From assembly GCF_000772045.1 (NCBI RefSeq), contig NZ_CP009754.1, positions 4,278,001-4,342,000 of the forward strand: 64,000 bases of DNA. Reading direction: 5' to 3'. Of this stretch, positions 52,633 to 61,796 are shown in pieces. Under the pieces are notes generated by a model that saw only the letters and a list, made by a program, of their open reading frames with translations, was not told the origin of the DNA and made no database searches. The stretch is from Streptomyces sp. CCM_MD2014. GTDB lineage: Bacteria; Actinomycetota; Actinomycetes; Streptomycetales; Streptomycetaceae. A program made the position numbers and the translations under genes. Positions within the stretch are counted from its first letter, which is position 1, and each line of letters opens with the position of its first letter.

Positions 52633-52864
52633 CCTCCCGCCCCACGAGCACGGCCGGCCGCCGCCGGACGCCGCCCGGCCTCCCCTCCACCCGGCCGGCG
52701 CACGCCCCCGCCCCGGCGGGGCCGGCCGCCCGTGCCCCCCCCCAACGCGCCCGCCGCCCGGTTCTTCATCCGCGTCCCCCACGCCGGACCGGGCGGCGGG
52801 CGTCCGTCCGTCCGCGTCCCCGGGGCCCGCCCGGGCGCGGAGCACCGACAGAGAGGACCCACCC

Positions 52865-53137
52865 ATGCCCACGCAGTCCTTCACCCTCGACGACCTCCGG
52901 CGCGTCCTGCTGGAGGCCGCCGGCGCCGACGAGAACGTGGATCTCGACGGCGACATCCTCGACACCGACTTCGAGGAGCTGAGCTACGAGTCCCTGGCCA
53001 TCCTCGAGACCTGCGGCCGCATAGAGCGGGAGTACGGCATCTCGCTCGACGACTCCGTGGTGACCGAGGCGAAGACGCCCCGCGCCCTGCTGAGCCTGGT
53101 CAACACCCAGCTCGCCGGCCTGCCCACCGCCGCCTGA
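52865..53137 (+). CDS. Type II PKS acyl carrier protein
   Basis: A 90-aa acidic carrier protein. The phosphopantetheine Ser is S43 in LSYESLAIL; the usual DSL is ESL here. Helix 2 and 3 pattern is normal. A 232-bp gene-free, GC-rich gap precedes it. It carries the growing polyketide between KS, KR and cyclases. Confidence 0.96.
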   Translation: MPTQSFTLDDLRRVLLEAAGADENVDLDGDILDTDFEELSYESLAILETCGRIEREYGISLDDSVVTEAKTPRALLSLVNTQLAGLPTAA

Positions 53138-53251
53138 TCCCCGTCCGGGCTTCCCACTGCCCGCCGCGTCCGGGCCCCCGGCCGGTCCCGGCCCGGCCGC
53201 GGCGGCACCGGACGCGGCCGTCCACCCAGCACCCACAAGGGAGTACCAGTC

Positions 53252-54037
53252 ATGTCCGACAAGCATCAGCGGGTCGCCCTCGTCTCCGGGGCCACCAGCG
53301 GCATCGGCCGCGCCGCCGCGCGGCTGCTGGCCGAGCAGGGGCACCGGGTCTTCATCGGCTCCCGCGATCCCGAGAACGTCAGCACCACCGTCAAGGAACT
53401 GCGCGCCGAGGGGCTGGAGGTCGACGGCTCCGTCCTGGACGTCCGCTCGGCGCTGTCCATCGAGACCTTCGTCCAGGCCGCCGTGGACCGCTACGGCACC
53501 GTGGACGTCCTGGTCAACAACGCGGGCCGGTCCGGCGGCGGCGTCACCGCCGACATCGACGACGAGCTCTGGTACGACGTCGTCGAGACCAACCTGAACA
53601 GCGTCTTCCGGCTGACCCGCGCCGTGCTCACCACCGGCGGCATGCGCGGCAAGGACCGCGGCCGGATCATCAACATCGCCTCCACCGCCGGAAAGCAGGG
53701 CGTGGTCCTCGGAGCCCCCTACTCCGCCTCCAAGCACGGGGTGGTCGGTTTCACCAAGGCCCTCGGCAACGAACTGGCCCCCACCGGCATCACCGTCAAC
53801 GCCGTCTGCCCCGGCTACGTGGAGACGCCGATGGCGCAGCGCGTGCGCGCCGGATACGCGGCCGCCTACGACACCACCGAGGACGCCATCCTCGACAAGT
53901 TCACCGCGAAGATCCCGCTCGGGCGCTACTCCACGGCCGAGGAGGTCGCCGGCCTCGTCGGCTACCTCGCCTCGGACACCGCCGCGTCCATCACCGCACA
54001 GGCCCTGAACGTCTGCGGCGGCCTCGGCAACTTCTGA
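53252..54037 (+). CDS. Polyketide ketoreductase (ActIII family)
   Basis: A 261-aa SDR: SGATSGIGRAAA nucleotide motif, NNAGRSGGG, catalytic Ser/Tyr/Lys with PYSASKHGVV, and the ActIII-like VCPGYVETPMAQRVR segment. It reduces the C-9 carbonyl of the nascent chain. ATG at 53252 follows AAGGGAG. Confidence 0.96.
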   Translation: MSDKHQRVALVSGATSGIGRAAARLLAEQGHRVFIGSRDPENVSTTVKELRAEGLEVDGSVLDVRSALSIETFVQAAVDRYGTVDVLVNNAGRSGGGVTADIDDELWYDVVETNLNSVFRLTRAVLTTGGMRGKDRGRIINIASTAGKQGVVLGAPYSASKHGVVGFTKALGNELAPTGITVNAVCPGYVETPMAQRVRAGYAAAYDTTEDAILDKFTAKIPLGRYSTAEEVAGLVGYLASDTAASITAQALNVCGGLGNF

Positions 54038-54075
54038 CCCGGCCACCACCGCCCACCCCGACGAGGAGATCCCCC

Positions 54076-55020
54076 ATGTCCGCATCCGAGCCACGGGAAG
54101 TCGAGCACGAGATCACGGTCTCGGCCCCGGCCGACGACGTCTACCGGCTGATCGCCGACGTGACGAACTGGCCGCGCGTCTTCCCGCCGACCATCTACGT
54201 CGACCACCTGGAGCGCTCCGGCGACGAGGAACTCATCAGGATCTGGGCCACCGCCAACGGCGAGGCCAAGAACTGGACCTCGCGCCGGGTCCTGGACCCC
54301 GGGAACCTGCGGATCACCTTCCGGCAGCAGGTCTCCACGCCCCCGGTCGCCACCATGGGCGGAACCTGGATCGTGGAGCCGGCCGGCGAAGGCACCGCGC
54401 GCGTCCGGCTGCTCCACGACTACACGGCCGTCGACGACGACCCCGCCGGCCTGGCCTGGATCGAGGAGGCCGTCGACCGCAACTCCCGCTCGGAGCTGGC
54501 GGCGCTGAAGACCAACGTCGAACTCGCCACCGCCTCCGAGGAACTGACCTTCTCCTTCGAGGACACCGTCGCCTTCGAGGGCTCCGCCAAGGACGCCTAC
54601 GACTTCGTCAACGAGGCCGACCGGTGGGCCGAGCGGCTGCCGCACGTGGCGACCGTGCGCCTCACCGAGGACACCCCCGGCCTGCAGACCCTGGAGATGG
54701 ACACCCGGGCCAAGGACGGCTCCACCCACACCACCCGGTCCTACCGGGTGTGCCTGGAGGGCCGGAAGATCGCCTACAAGCAGACCACGCTGCCGGCCCT
54801 GATGAGCCTGCACACCGGCTACTGGACCTTCCGCGACACGGACACCGGCGCCACCGCGTCCTCGCAGCACACCGTCGTTCTGCGTCCCGAGAACATCGAG
54901 CGGATCCTGGGCCCGGAGGCGGGGGTCGCCGAGGCCCGCGAGTACGTGCGCACCGCGCTGAGCACCAACAGCCGGGCCACGCTGGGCCATGCCCGGGACT
55001 ACGCCGAGGCGAGGCGCTGA
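54076..55020 (+). CDS. Didomain aromatase/cyclase
   Basis: A 314-aa protein with two START-like (helix-grip) domains: ITVSAPADDVYRLIADVTNWP at the N-terminus and DTVAFEGSAKDAYDFVNEADRW midway. Didomain aromatases aromatise the first ring of reduced polyketides (ActVII, BexL, UrdL). It occupies the L position of the angucycline order and ends 3 bp before the fused oxygenase gene. Confidence 0.96.
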   Translation: MSASEPREVEHEITVSAPADDVYRLIADVTNWPRVFPPTIYVDHLERSGDEELIRIWATANGEAKNWTSRRVLDPGNLRITFRQQVSTPPVATMGGTWIVEPAGEGTARVRLLHDYTAVDDDPAGLAWIEEAVDRNSRSELAALKTNVELATASEELTFSFEDTVAFEGSAKDAYDFVNEADRWAERLPHVATVRLTEDTPGLQTLEMDTRAKDGSTHTTRSYRVCLEGRKIAYKQTTLPALMSLHTGYWTFRDTDTGATASSQHTVVLRPENIERILGPEAGVAEAREYVRTALSTNSRATLGHARDYAEARR

Positions 55021-55023
55021 CCC

Positions 55024-57405
55024 GTGTCCGGTGCCGACGTTTCCGGCGCAGCCGATCCGCAGGTCGTCGTCGTCGGCGCCGGCCCGGTCGGGCTGATGCT
55101 CGCCGGGGAGCTGCGGCTCGGCGGCGTCGAGGTGACCGTGCTGGAACGGCTGGACACCCCGACCACCGAGTCCCGCGCCTCCACGCTGCACGCGCGGACC
55201 ATGGAGATCCTCGGGCAGCGCGGTCTGCTGGACGCCCCCGGCGGCTTCGCGGACCCGCTCCCGCCGTGCGAGCCCAGGGGCCACTTCGGCGGCCTCCCCC
55301 TGGACCTGACACTGCCCAGCTCCCACCCGGGCCAGTGGAAGGTCCCGCAGGTGCGCACCGAGGCGATCCTCGGTGCGTGGGCGGAGCGTCTCGGGGCGCG
55401 CGTGCTGCGCGGCCACCGCGTCGTCTCCGTCGAGCAGGACGCGGACGGGGTACGGGTGGTGGCCGAACACGCGGGCCGGCGCACCGCGTTCACCGCCCGC
55501 TACGCCGTGGGCTGCGACGGAGAGCGGTCGGCCGTGCGACACCTGGCCGGCATCGGCTTCCCCGGGAGTGACGCCGAACGGGAGCTGCTGCGCGCCGACG
55601 TCGACGGCGTCGAGATCCCCGACCGTCGCTTCCAGCGGCTGCCGAAGGGGCTGGCGATCGCGGCACGGCGCGGCGACGGAGTCACCCGCGTGATGGTCCA
55701 CCGCTTCGGCACCCCGCCGCGCAGCGCCGGGGAACCGGACTTCGCGGACGTCGTCGCGGCCTGGCGGGACGTCACCGGCGAGGACCTCTCCGGGGGCACC
55801 CCGCTGTGGGTGAACTCCTTCGGGGACGCCTCCCGGCAGGCCGAGCACTACCGCCGGGGGCGGATCCTGCTGGCCGGGGACGCCGCCCACCAGCAGATGC
55901 CGATCGGCGGCCAGGCGCTCAACCTGGGCCTCCAGGACGCGGTCAACCTGGGCTGGAAACTCGCGGCCACCGTCCGGGGCCGGGCCCCCGAAGGCCTCCT
56001 GGACACGTACCACGACGAGCGGCACGCGGTGGGCCGGCGCGTGCTGTCCACCATCCGCGCGCAGGCCCGGCTGCTGCTCGGCGGTCCCGAAGTGGAAGCC
56101 CTGCGCTCGGTGATCGGCGAACTCGTCCCGTACGAACCGGTCCGGACGCACCTGGCCGGGCTGATCAGCGGTCTCGACGTCCGCTACGGCGCGCCCGAGG
56201 ACCCGGCCCCGGTCGGCGCGCGGCTGCCCGGCCCGCCGCCCGGCGACCACGGCACCGCGCGGGAGGCCCTGCGCCGGGCCCGCGGGGTGCTCCTCGTGGC
56301 CGAGGGCGACGGGGAGCCGCGCGAGGCCCTCGTACGCGCCGCACGCCCGTTCGCGGGCGCCGTCGACACCGTGACCGTCCCGCCGGACGGGGACGGCCCG
56401 CTGCGGGAGGCCGCCGCCGTCCTCGTCCGCCCCGACGGCCACATCGCCTGGGCGGGCGACGCGCCGGACGGCCTGCGGACGGCGCTCGCCCGCTGGTTCG
56501 CCCCCGGCCCGCAGCCAGGCCCGGAGCCCGGGACGGCACCCGACGGCGACGGACACGCCGGCGGACGGCATCCCACGCGCCGTCCCGCCGCACGACACCG
56601 AGCCGCACACCAAGCCGCACGACCTCACGGCAGGAGAGAGAACATGGGCAGTCTGACCGGACGCACGGCGCTCGTCACGGGCGCCAGCCGGGGCATGGGA
56701 CGGGCCACCGCCGAGCGGCTGGCCCGCGACGGCGCCCTCGTCGCCGTGCACTACGGCACCAACGAGGACGCGGCCGCCGAGGTCGTCGACGGCATCGAGC
56801 GGGACGGCGGGCGGGCCTTCGCCGTACGGGCCGAACTCGGCGCCCCCGGCGACGTGCACGAGCTGTTCCTCGCCCTCGAGGAGGGCCTGAAGGAGCGCAC
56901 CGGCTCCACCGAACTGGACATCCTGGTCAACAACGCCGGGGTGATGGGCGGCGTCAAGCCCGAGGACACCACGCCGGAGCAGTTCGACCGGATCATCGCC
57001 GTGAACGCCAGGGCGCCGTTCTTCATCATCCAGCGCGCCCTCGCCAACATGCCCGACGGCGGCCGGATCGTGAACATCTCCTCCGGGCTGACCCGGTTCG
57101 CCAACCCCGACGAGATCGCCTACGCGATGAGCAAGGGCGCCGTCGAGCAGCTCGCGCTGCACTACGCGAAGGCGCTCGGCCCGCGCCGCATCACGGTGAA
57201 CAGCGTCGCCCCGGGCATCACCCGCAACGGCAACCCGCTGTTCGACGTCCCCGAGGCGGTCGAGGCGATGGCCGCGCTGTCCGCCTTCAACCGGGTCGGC
57301 GAACCGCAGGACGTCGCCGACGTCGTCGCCTTCCTGGTCTCCGACGACGCCCGCTGGATCACCGGCTCCTTCGTGGACGCCAGCGGCGGCACCCTGCTGG
57401 GCTGA
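55024..57405 (+). CDS. FAD monooxygenase-SDR fusion (PgaM/UrdM type)
   Basis: One uninterrupted 793-codon frame. Residues 1-500 are a class A FAD monooxygenase (GAGPVGLMLAGEL, CDGERSAVRHLAG, GRILLAGDAAHQQMPIGGQ). A Pro/Gly/His-rich linker (about 500-540) joins a complete SDR (541-793; TGASRGMGRATA, NNAGVMGG, Tyr/Lys in AYAMSKGAV). PgaM and UrdM have the same architecture and carry out 12b-hydroxylation/dehydration and C-6 ketoreduction in angucyclines. GTG start. A second start inside the frame can yield the reductase alone. Confidence 0.92.
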   Translation: MSGADVSGAADPQVVVVGAGPVGLMLAGELRLGGVEVTVLERLDTPTTESRASTLHARTMEILGQRGLLDAPGGFADPLPPCEPRGHFGGLPLDLTLPSSHPGQWKVPQVRTEAILGAWAERLGARVLRGHRVVSVEQDADGVRVVAEHAGRRTAFTARYAVGCDGERSAVRHLAGIGFPGSDAERELLRADVDGVEIPDRRFQRLPKGLAIAARRGDGVTRVMVHRFGTPPRSAGEPDFADVVAAWRDVTGEDLSGGTPLWVNSFGDASRQAEHYRRGRILLAGDAAHQQMPIGGQALNLGLQDAVNLGWKLAATVRGRAPEGLLDTYHDERHAVGRRVLSTIRAQARLLLGGPEVEALRSVIGELVPYEPVRTHLAGLISGLDVRYGAPEDPAPVGARLPGPPPGDHGTAREALRRARGVLLVAEGDGEPREALVRAARPFAGAVDTVTVPPDGDGPLREAAAVLVRPDGHIAWAGDAPDGLRTALARWFAPGPQPGPEPGTAPDGDGHAGGRHPTRRPAARHRAAHQAARPHGRRENMGSLTGRTALVTGASRGMGRATAERLARDGALVAVHYGTNEDAAAEVVDGIERDGGRAFAVRAELGAPGDVHELFLALEEGLKERTGSTELDILVNNAGVMGGVKPEDTTPEQFDRIIAVNARAPFFIIQRALANMPDGGRIVNISSGLTRFANPDEIAYAMSKGAVEQLALHYAKALGPRRITVNSVAPGITRNGNPLFDVPEAVEAMAALSAFNRVGEPQDVADVVAFLVSDDARWITGSFVDASGGTLLG
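56644..57405 (+). CDS. Internally initiated SDR reductase (C-terminal part of the fusion)
   Basis: Within the fusion frame, ATG at 56644 has AGGAGAG five bases upstream (56632-56638) and begins exactly at the SDR domain (GSLTGRTALVTGASRG), giving a free 253-aa reductase. In PgaM a separate reductase is made from an internal start, so both a long and a short product are expected here. Evidence is the ribosome site and domain boundary only. Confidence 0.75.
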   Translation: MGSLTGRTALVTGASRGMGRATAERLARDGALVAVHYGTNEDAAAEVVDGIERDGGRAFAVRAELGAPGDVHELFLALEEGLKERTGSTELDILVNNAGVMGGVKPEDTTPEQFDRIIAVNARAPFFIIQRALANMPDGGRIVNISSGLTRFANPDEIAYAMSKGAVEQLALHYAKALGPRRITVNSVAPGITRNGNPLFDVPEAVEAMAALSAFNRVGEPQDVADVVAFLVSDDARWITGSFVDASGGTLLG

Positions 57406-57409
57406 CGAG

Positions 57410-58870
57410 GTGACCAGGACCGTTCCCGGGCCGGTGGCCGACGCCGGGGAAGGACGGTGGAGCCCCCGGCTGTGGGGGCTGCTGCTGGTCCTCGCCGGCA
57501 ACATGCTCATCGACGCGCTCGAGGTGTCCGTGGCGGTCGTGGCGCTGCCGTCCATCGGCACGGACCTCGGGCTGCCCCTGACCGGCGCGCAGTGGGCGAT
57601 GACCGGCTTCGCCGCCGGTTTCGGCGCCCTCATGCTCTTCGGCACCCGGCTGGTGGCCCTGCTGGGCCGCCGCCGGGTCTACCTGGTGGCCCTCCTCGGG
57701 TTCGCCGCCGCCTCCCTGCTCAGCGCCTTCGCCCAGGGACCCGCGCTGCTCGTCGCGACCCGGCTCGTCAAGGGGTTCTGCGCCGCGCTGACGGCTCCCA
57801 CGGGGCTGGCCATCATCTCCACCGCCTTCCCCGAGGGCCGTCCGCGCAGCCGTGCGGTGTCGGTCTACACCCTCTTCGGCGCCGGCGGGTTCACCGCGGG
57901 CCTGCTGCTGTCCGGCTGGCTGAGCACGTACAGCTGGCGGCTGGCCTTCGCCTTCCCGGCCCCCGTCGTCCTGCTGCTCTTCGCCGCCGCGCTGCGCCTG
58001 GTGCCCGGCGGCGACGGCCCGCCGGACGGCCGCCCTGCCACGCCCCGGCACTACGGCGTGGGGAGCGCGGCCGCCCTCACGGGCGCGCTGCTCGCCCTCG
58101 TGCACGGCGTCACCGTGCTGCCCGGGCACGGCTGGAGCGACCCGCGCTTCCTCGGGTCCGTGGCGGCGGCGGTCCTGCTGCTGGCGTGGTTCCGGGCGCT
58201 GGAACGCGCCGCACCGGTCCCGCTGCTGCCGGTCCGGCTGCTGCGCGGCGGGGCCCTGCTGCGGTCGGCCCTCGGCGCGGCCTGCCTCAACGGCTCCTAT
58301 CTCGGGCTGCTGTTCGTCCTCACGTACCAGACGCAGACCCTCGCCGGCTGGTCACCACCGGTCGCGGCCGCGGCCCTGCTGCCGGCCGCCGTGCCGCCGG
58401 CGCTCACCGCGCTCGCCTCGGGGCGGCTGATCGCCCGGTTCGGCGCGCCGCGCCTGGTCGCGGCCGGTGCCGCCAGCGCGTTCGCCGGCTGCCTGCTGCA
58501 ACTGCGGTCCGGCTGGCCGCTGGACTACACGGGGCGGCTGCTGCCGACGCTGCTGCTGGTGGGGCTGGGCTTCGTGCTGTCCTTCGCCGCGCTCAACGTG
58601 CAGGCCACCTCCCAGCTGGCGCCCGCCGACCGCGGTGCGGGCAGCGGGCTCTACCAGACCGCCGTACAGCTCGCCGCGGTCCTCGCGGTCGCGCTGGTCG
58701 CGGCGCTGCTCGCCGGTGCGGGCGGGGACGGCGGGCCCGCTGCGCGGCTCGCCGCCTGCCGCCCGGCGCTGGTCCTGGTGGCCGCGCTCGGCGGTCTCGG
58801 CCTGTTCACCGCGCTCTTCGGACTGGCCCGTCCGGGCGCCGCGGACCGCACGGCCGCGCCCCGCACCTGA
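57410..58870 (+). CDS. MFS exporter (second cluster transporter)
   Basis: A 486-aa transporter with 12-14 helices, DHA2-like: LIDALEVSVAVVALPSI, FGTRLVALLGRRRVYLVAL. GTG start four bases after the reductase stop, with GAGG overlapping. It differs clearly from the exporter at 40342, giving the cluster two efflux pumps. Confidence 0.93.
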   Translation: MTRTVPGPVADAGEGRWSPRLWGLLLVLAGNMLIDALEVSVAVVALPSIGTDLGLPLTGAQWAMTGFAAGFGALMLFGTRLVALLGRRRVYLVALLGFAAASLLSAFAQGPALLVATRLVKGFCAALTAPTGLAIISTAFPEGRPRSRAVSVYTLFGAGGFTAGLLLSGWLSTYSWRLAFAFPAPVVLLLFAAALRLVPGGDGPPDGRPATPRHYGVGSAAALTGALLALVHGVTVLPGHGWSDPRFLGSVAAAVLLLAWFRALERAAPVPLLPVRLLRGGALLRSALGAACLNGSYLGLLFVLTYQTQTLAGWSPPVAAAALLPAAVPPALTALASGRLIARFGAPRLVAAGAASAFAGCLLQLRSGWPLDYTGRLLPTLLLVGLGFVLSFAALNVQATSQLAPADRGAGSGLYQTAVQLAAVLAVALVAALLAGAGGDGGPAARLAACRPALVLVAALGGLGLFTALFGLARPGAADRTAAPRT

Positions 58871-58916
58871 CGAGCACTCCTTCCCCTCCACCACCCACTC
58901 CACGACGGGGGCGATC

Positions 58917-59366
58917 ATGGATCTGACAACGAAGAACTGGGTCTTCGACGACCTCGACGACCTGGACGACCTCGACTACGAGTTCGCACGGGACCACGTC
59001 GCCGAGCCGGAACCACCCGACCTGGCCCACCTCGCCGCGTGCGACCCGGCCGAGCGCACCCGCCTCATCGACGCCTACGTACGGGGCGAGCTGGCCCGCG
59101 TGCTGCGCGTGCCCCCGGACACGATCGACACCGTGGGGCGCCCCATGAACAGCCTGGGCATCGGGTCCATCAACGGCCTGGAACTGCAACGCCGCATGGA
59201 GGCCGTGCTGCGGGTCGACGTCAATCTCAACCGGCTGCTGCGGGCCAACAGCGCCGCCGAGCTGATCGACTGCCTGGCCGGGCAGCTCGGCCCCGGGGAC
59301 AGCCTCCACAAGCACGACGGGCGCGGCGACCACCTCGTCGCGCACGACGTGCTGGGCACACCGTGA
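58917..59366 (+). CDS. Noncanonical acyl carrier protein with acidic N-terminal extension
   Basis: A 149-aa carrier-like protein. Residues 1-65 are an unusual acidic extension (FDDLDDLDDLDYE). The carrier domain follows with likely phosphopantetheine Ser in LGIGSINGLELQ, where the usual DSL is GSI. It ends with a His/Asp-rich tail. It overlaps the PPTase gene (GTGA), suggesting that the enzyme activates it. Not part of the minimal PKS; may carry a starter or side-chain acyl group. Confidence 0.82.
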   Translation: MDLTTKNWVFDDLDDLDDLDYEFARDHVAEPEPPDLAHLAACDPAERTRLIDAYVRGELARVLRVPPDTIDTVGRPMNSLGIGSINGLELQRRMEAVLRVDVNLNRLLRANSAAELIDCLAGQLGPGDSLHKHDGRGDHLVAHDVLGTP

Positions 59367-60169
59367 TAGGACAGCTCGCGCACCGGCCGGACGCGGCCGG
59401 CGCGCCGCGGCTGCCGCTGCCCGGGCACCTCGACGTGTGGCTGGTGCGCCGCCCCCGGCTGGACACGGCGGCCGGGACGCTGGCTCTGGACGAGCTGAGC
59501 GAGCCGGAACGCCGGCGCACCGCCTCCTTCGTCCGCCCCGCCGACGGGGTCACGTACGCGTCCGCGCACATCGCGCTGCGCCGGCTGCTCGGCGCCTACC
59601 TGGGGATGCCGGCGGCGGACGTCCCGTTCGTGCGCGAGCCCTGCCCCGGGTGCGCCGGACCGCACGGCAGACCGGCCGTCCGCCACCCCGACCCGCCGCT
59701 GCACTTCTCCCTGGCGCACAGCCACGGGATGGCCGTGGTGGCCGTCTCCCGTGCCGTGCTCGGCGTGGACGTGGAGCGGCTGCCGCGGGCCGAGACCGTC
59801 GAGGTGTGCGCCGCGGCGCTGCACCCCGGCGAGCAGATCGAGCTGGCCCGGCTGGGCGCCGAGGAGCGGCGCCTGGCCTTCGGCCGGATCTGGACCCGCA
59901 AGGAGGCCTACCTCAAAGCGCTGGGCACCGGCCTGTCCCGCGACCCCGCCCGGGACTACCTGGGCGCCGACCCGGGCCGCCGGCCGGCCGGCTGGGCGCT
60001 GCTCGACCTGGCGTCCGGTCCCCGGCACAACGCCGCCGTCGCCGTGCGCGGCGCGCCGCCCGAACGGGTCGCCGTGCGCTGGCTGCCGCCCACCGCGACA
60101 CACCTCGACGGGTCGGTGGACCTGGCCGCCGGCGGTGTGACCACCCGCGTATCCGACTGGGGAGCGTGA
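59363..60169 (+). CDS. Sfp-type 4'-phosphopantetheinyl transferase
   Basis: A 268-aa PPTase with HFSLAHSHGMAVVAVS, Mg/CoA-binding LGVDVERLP, and IWTRKEAYLKALGTG. It converts apo carrier proteins to holo forms. GTG start coupled to the preceding ACP-like gene. The jadomycin cluster also has a dedicated PPTase (JadM). Likely targets are the three ACPs here. Confidence 0.94.
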   Translation: MIGQLAHRPDAAGAPRLPLPGHLDVWLVRRPRLDTAAGTLALDELSEPERRRTASFVRPADGVTYASAHIALRRLLGAYLGMPAADVPFVREPCPGCAGPHGRPAVRHPDPPLHFSLAHSHGMAVVAVSRAVLGVDVERLPRAETVEVCAAALHPGEQIELARLGAEERRLAFGRIWTRKEAYLKALGTGLSRDPARDYLGADPGRRPAGWALLDLASGPRHNAAVAVRGAPPERVAVRWLPPTATHLDGSVDLAAGGVTTRVSDWGA

Positions 60170-60176
60170 CACGACG

Positions 60177-61796
60177 ATGACGACCGACCAGAGAACCGAC
60201 CAGACGACCGAACGACAACCCCTGCACCGGCGCGAGCACCGGGGCCAGTGGAGCGCCGAGGAACGCATCGAGGAACTCGGCCTGATCAAACAGGCCGCCC
60301 GGCACGGCGACCCGACGGCCACCGAACGGCAGCACGCCAAGGGAAAGCTCACCGCCCACGAGCGAATCGAACTCCTGCTCGACGAGGGGTCGTTCACCGA
60401 GATCGAGATGCTGCGCCGGCACCGGGCCACCGGTTTCGGGCTGGAGAAGAAGCGCCCCTACACCGATGGAGTGATCACCGGTTGGGGCACCGTCCACGGA
60501 CGCACGGTCTTCGTGTACGCCCACGACTTCCGGGTGTTCGGCGGCGCCCTCGGCGAAGCCCACGCACTGAAGATCCACAAGATCATGGACATGGCCGTCG
60601 CGGCCGGCGCGCCCCTGGTGTCGCTCAACGACGGGGCGGGCGCCCGCATCCAGGAGGGCGTCTCGGCGCTCGCCGGCTACGGCGGCATCTTCCAGCGCAA
60701 CACCAAGGCGTCCGGCGTGATCCCGCAGATCAGCGTGATGCTCGGGCCGTGCGCCGGCGGCGCCGCCTACTCACCGGCACTGACCGACTTCGTCTTCATG
60801 GTCCGCGACATCGCGCAGATGTTCATCACCGGGCCGGACGTGGTGAAGGCGGTGACGGGCGAGGAGATCAGCCAGGACGCCCTCGGCGGCGCCGACGTCC
60901 ACGCCACCTCCTCCGGCGTCGCCCACTTCGCCTACGACGACGTGCGCACCTGCCTGGAGGACGTGCGCCACCTGCTGTCCCTGCTGCCCTCCAACAACCG
61001 CGAACTGCCACCGGCCGCGCCCGGCTCCGACCCGGCCGGACGGCGCACCGACCGGCTGCTGGAGATCGTCCCCGACGACCCCGGCCGGGTCTACGACATC
61101 CGCGCCGTCATCGAGGAGATCGTGGACGACGGCGACTACTTCGAGGTGCACCCCGGCTGGGCGACCAACATGGTGTGCGCCCTGTCCCGGCTCGACGGCG
61201 AGGTCGTGGGCATCGTCGCCAACCAGCCCACCTCGTACGCCGGCGTCCTGGACATCGACGCGAGCGAGAAGGCCGCGCGGTTCGTGCAGTTCTGCGACGC
61301 CTTCAACATCCCGCTGGTGACGCTGATCGACGTCCCTGGCTTCCTGCCCGGCGTCGACCAGGAGCACAACGGCATCATCCGGCGCGGCGCCAAGCTGCTG
61401 TACGCGTACTGCAACGCCACCGTGCCGCGCATCTCCCTCGTGCTGCGCAAGGCGTACGGCGGCGCGTACATCGTGATGGACTCCCGCTCCATCGGCTCCG
61501 ACCTGGCGCTGGCCTGGCCCTCCAACGAGATCGCGGTGATGGGCGCCGAGGGCGCCGCGGGCGTCATCTTCCGCCGGGAGATCGCCGCGTCGGACGACCC
61601 CGAGAGCACCCGCGCCCAGAAGATCAAGGAGTACCAGGCGGAGCTGATGCACCCGTACTACGCCGCGGAACGGGGCCTCATCGACGACGTGATCGACCCG
61701 CGGGACACGCGGCGCGCCCTCACCGGCGCCCTGGCGATGCTGCGCGGCAAACAGGCGGACCTGCCGTGCCGCAAACACGGCAACCCCCCGCAGTGA
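60177..61796 (+). CDS. Acyl-CoA carboxylase beta subunit (carboxyltransferase)
   Basis: A 539-aa carboxyltransferase of the PccB/AccB type: GGALGEAHALKIHKIMDMA, GPCAGGAAYSPALTDF (acyl-CoA oxyanion site) and YGGAYIVMDSRSIGSDL. It transfers CO2 from carboxybiotin to acetyl- or propionyl-CoA. With the alpha subunit at 45449 and the epsilon gene next, it completes an actinobacterial carboxylase devoted to the cluster. Confidence 0.95.
   Translation: MTTDQRTDQTTERQPLHRREHRGQWSAEERIEELGLIKQAARHGDPTATERQHAKGKLTAHERIELLLDEGSFTEIEMLRRHRATGFGLEKKRPYTDGVITGWGTVHGRTVFVYAHDFRVFGGALGEAHALKIHKIMDMAVAAGAPLVSLNDGAGARIQEGVSALAGYGGIFQRNTKASGVIPQISVMLGPCAGGAAYSPALTDFVFMVRDIAQMFITGPDVVKAVTGEEISQDALGGADVHATSSGVAHFAYDDVRTCLEDVRHLLSLLPSNNRELPPAAPGSDPAGRRTDRLLEIVPDDPGRVYDIRAVIEEIVDDGDYFEVHPGWATNMVCALSRLDGEVVGIVANQPTSYAGVLDIDASEKAARFVQFCDAFNIPLVTLIDVPGFLPGVDQEHNGIIRRGAKLLYAYCNATVPRISLVLRKAYGGAYIVMDSRSIGSDLALAWPSNEIAVMGAEGAAGVIFRREIAASDDPESTRAQKIKEYQAELMHPYYAAERGLIDDVIDPRDTRRALTGALAMLRGKQADLPCRKHGNPPQ

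Noticed and set aside
52633..52864. Possible small gene between KS-beta and ACP
   Set aside because: The 232-bp stretch is C-rich low complexity with no ribosome site or coding pattern apart from the ACP leader.
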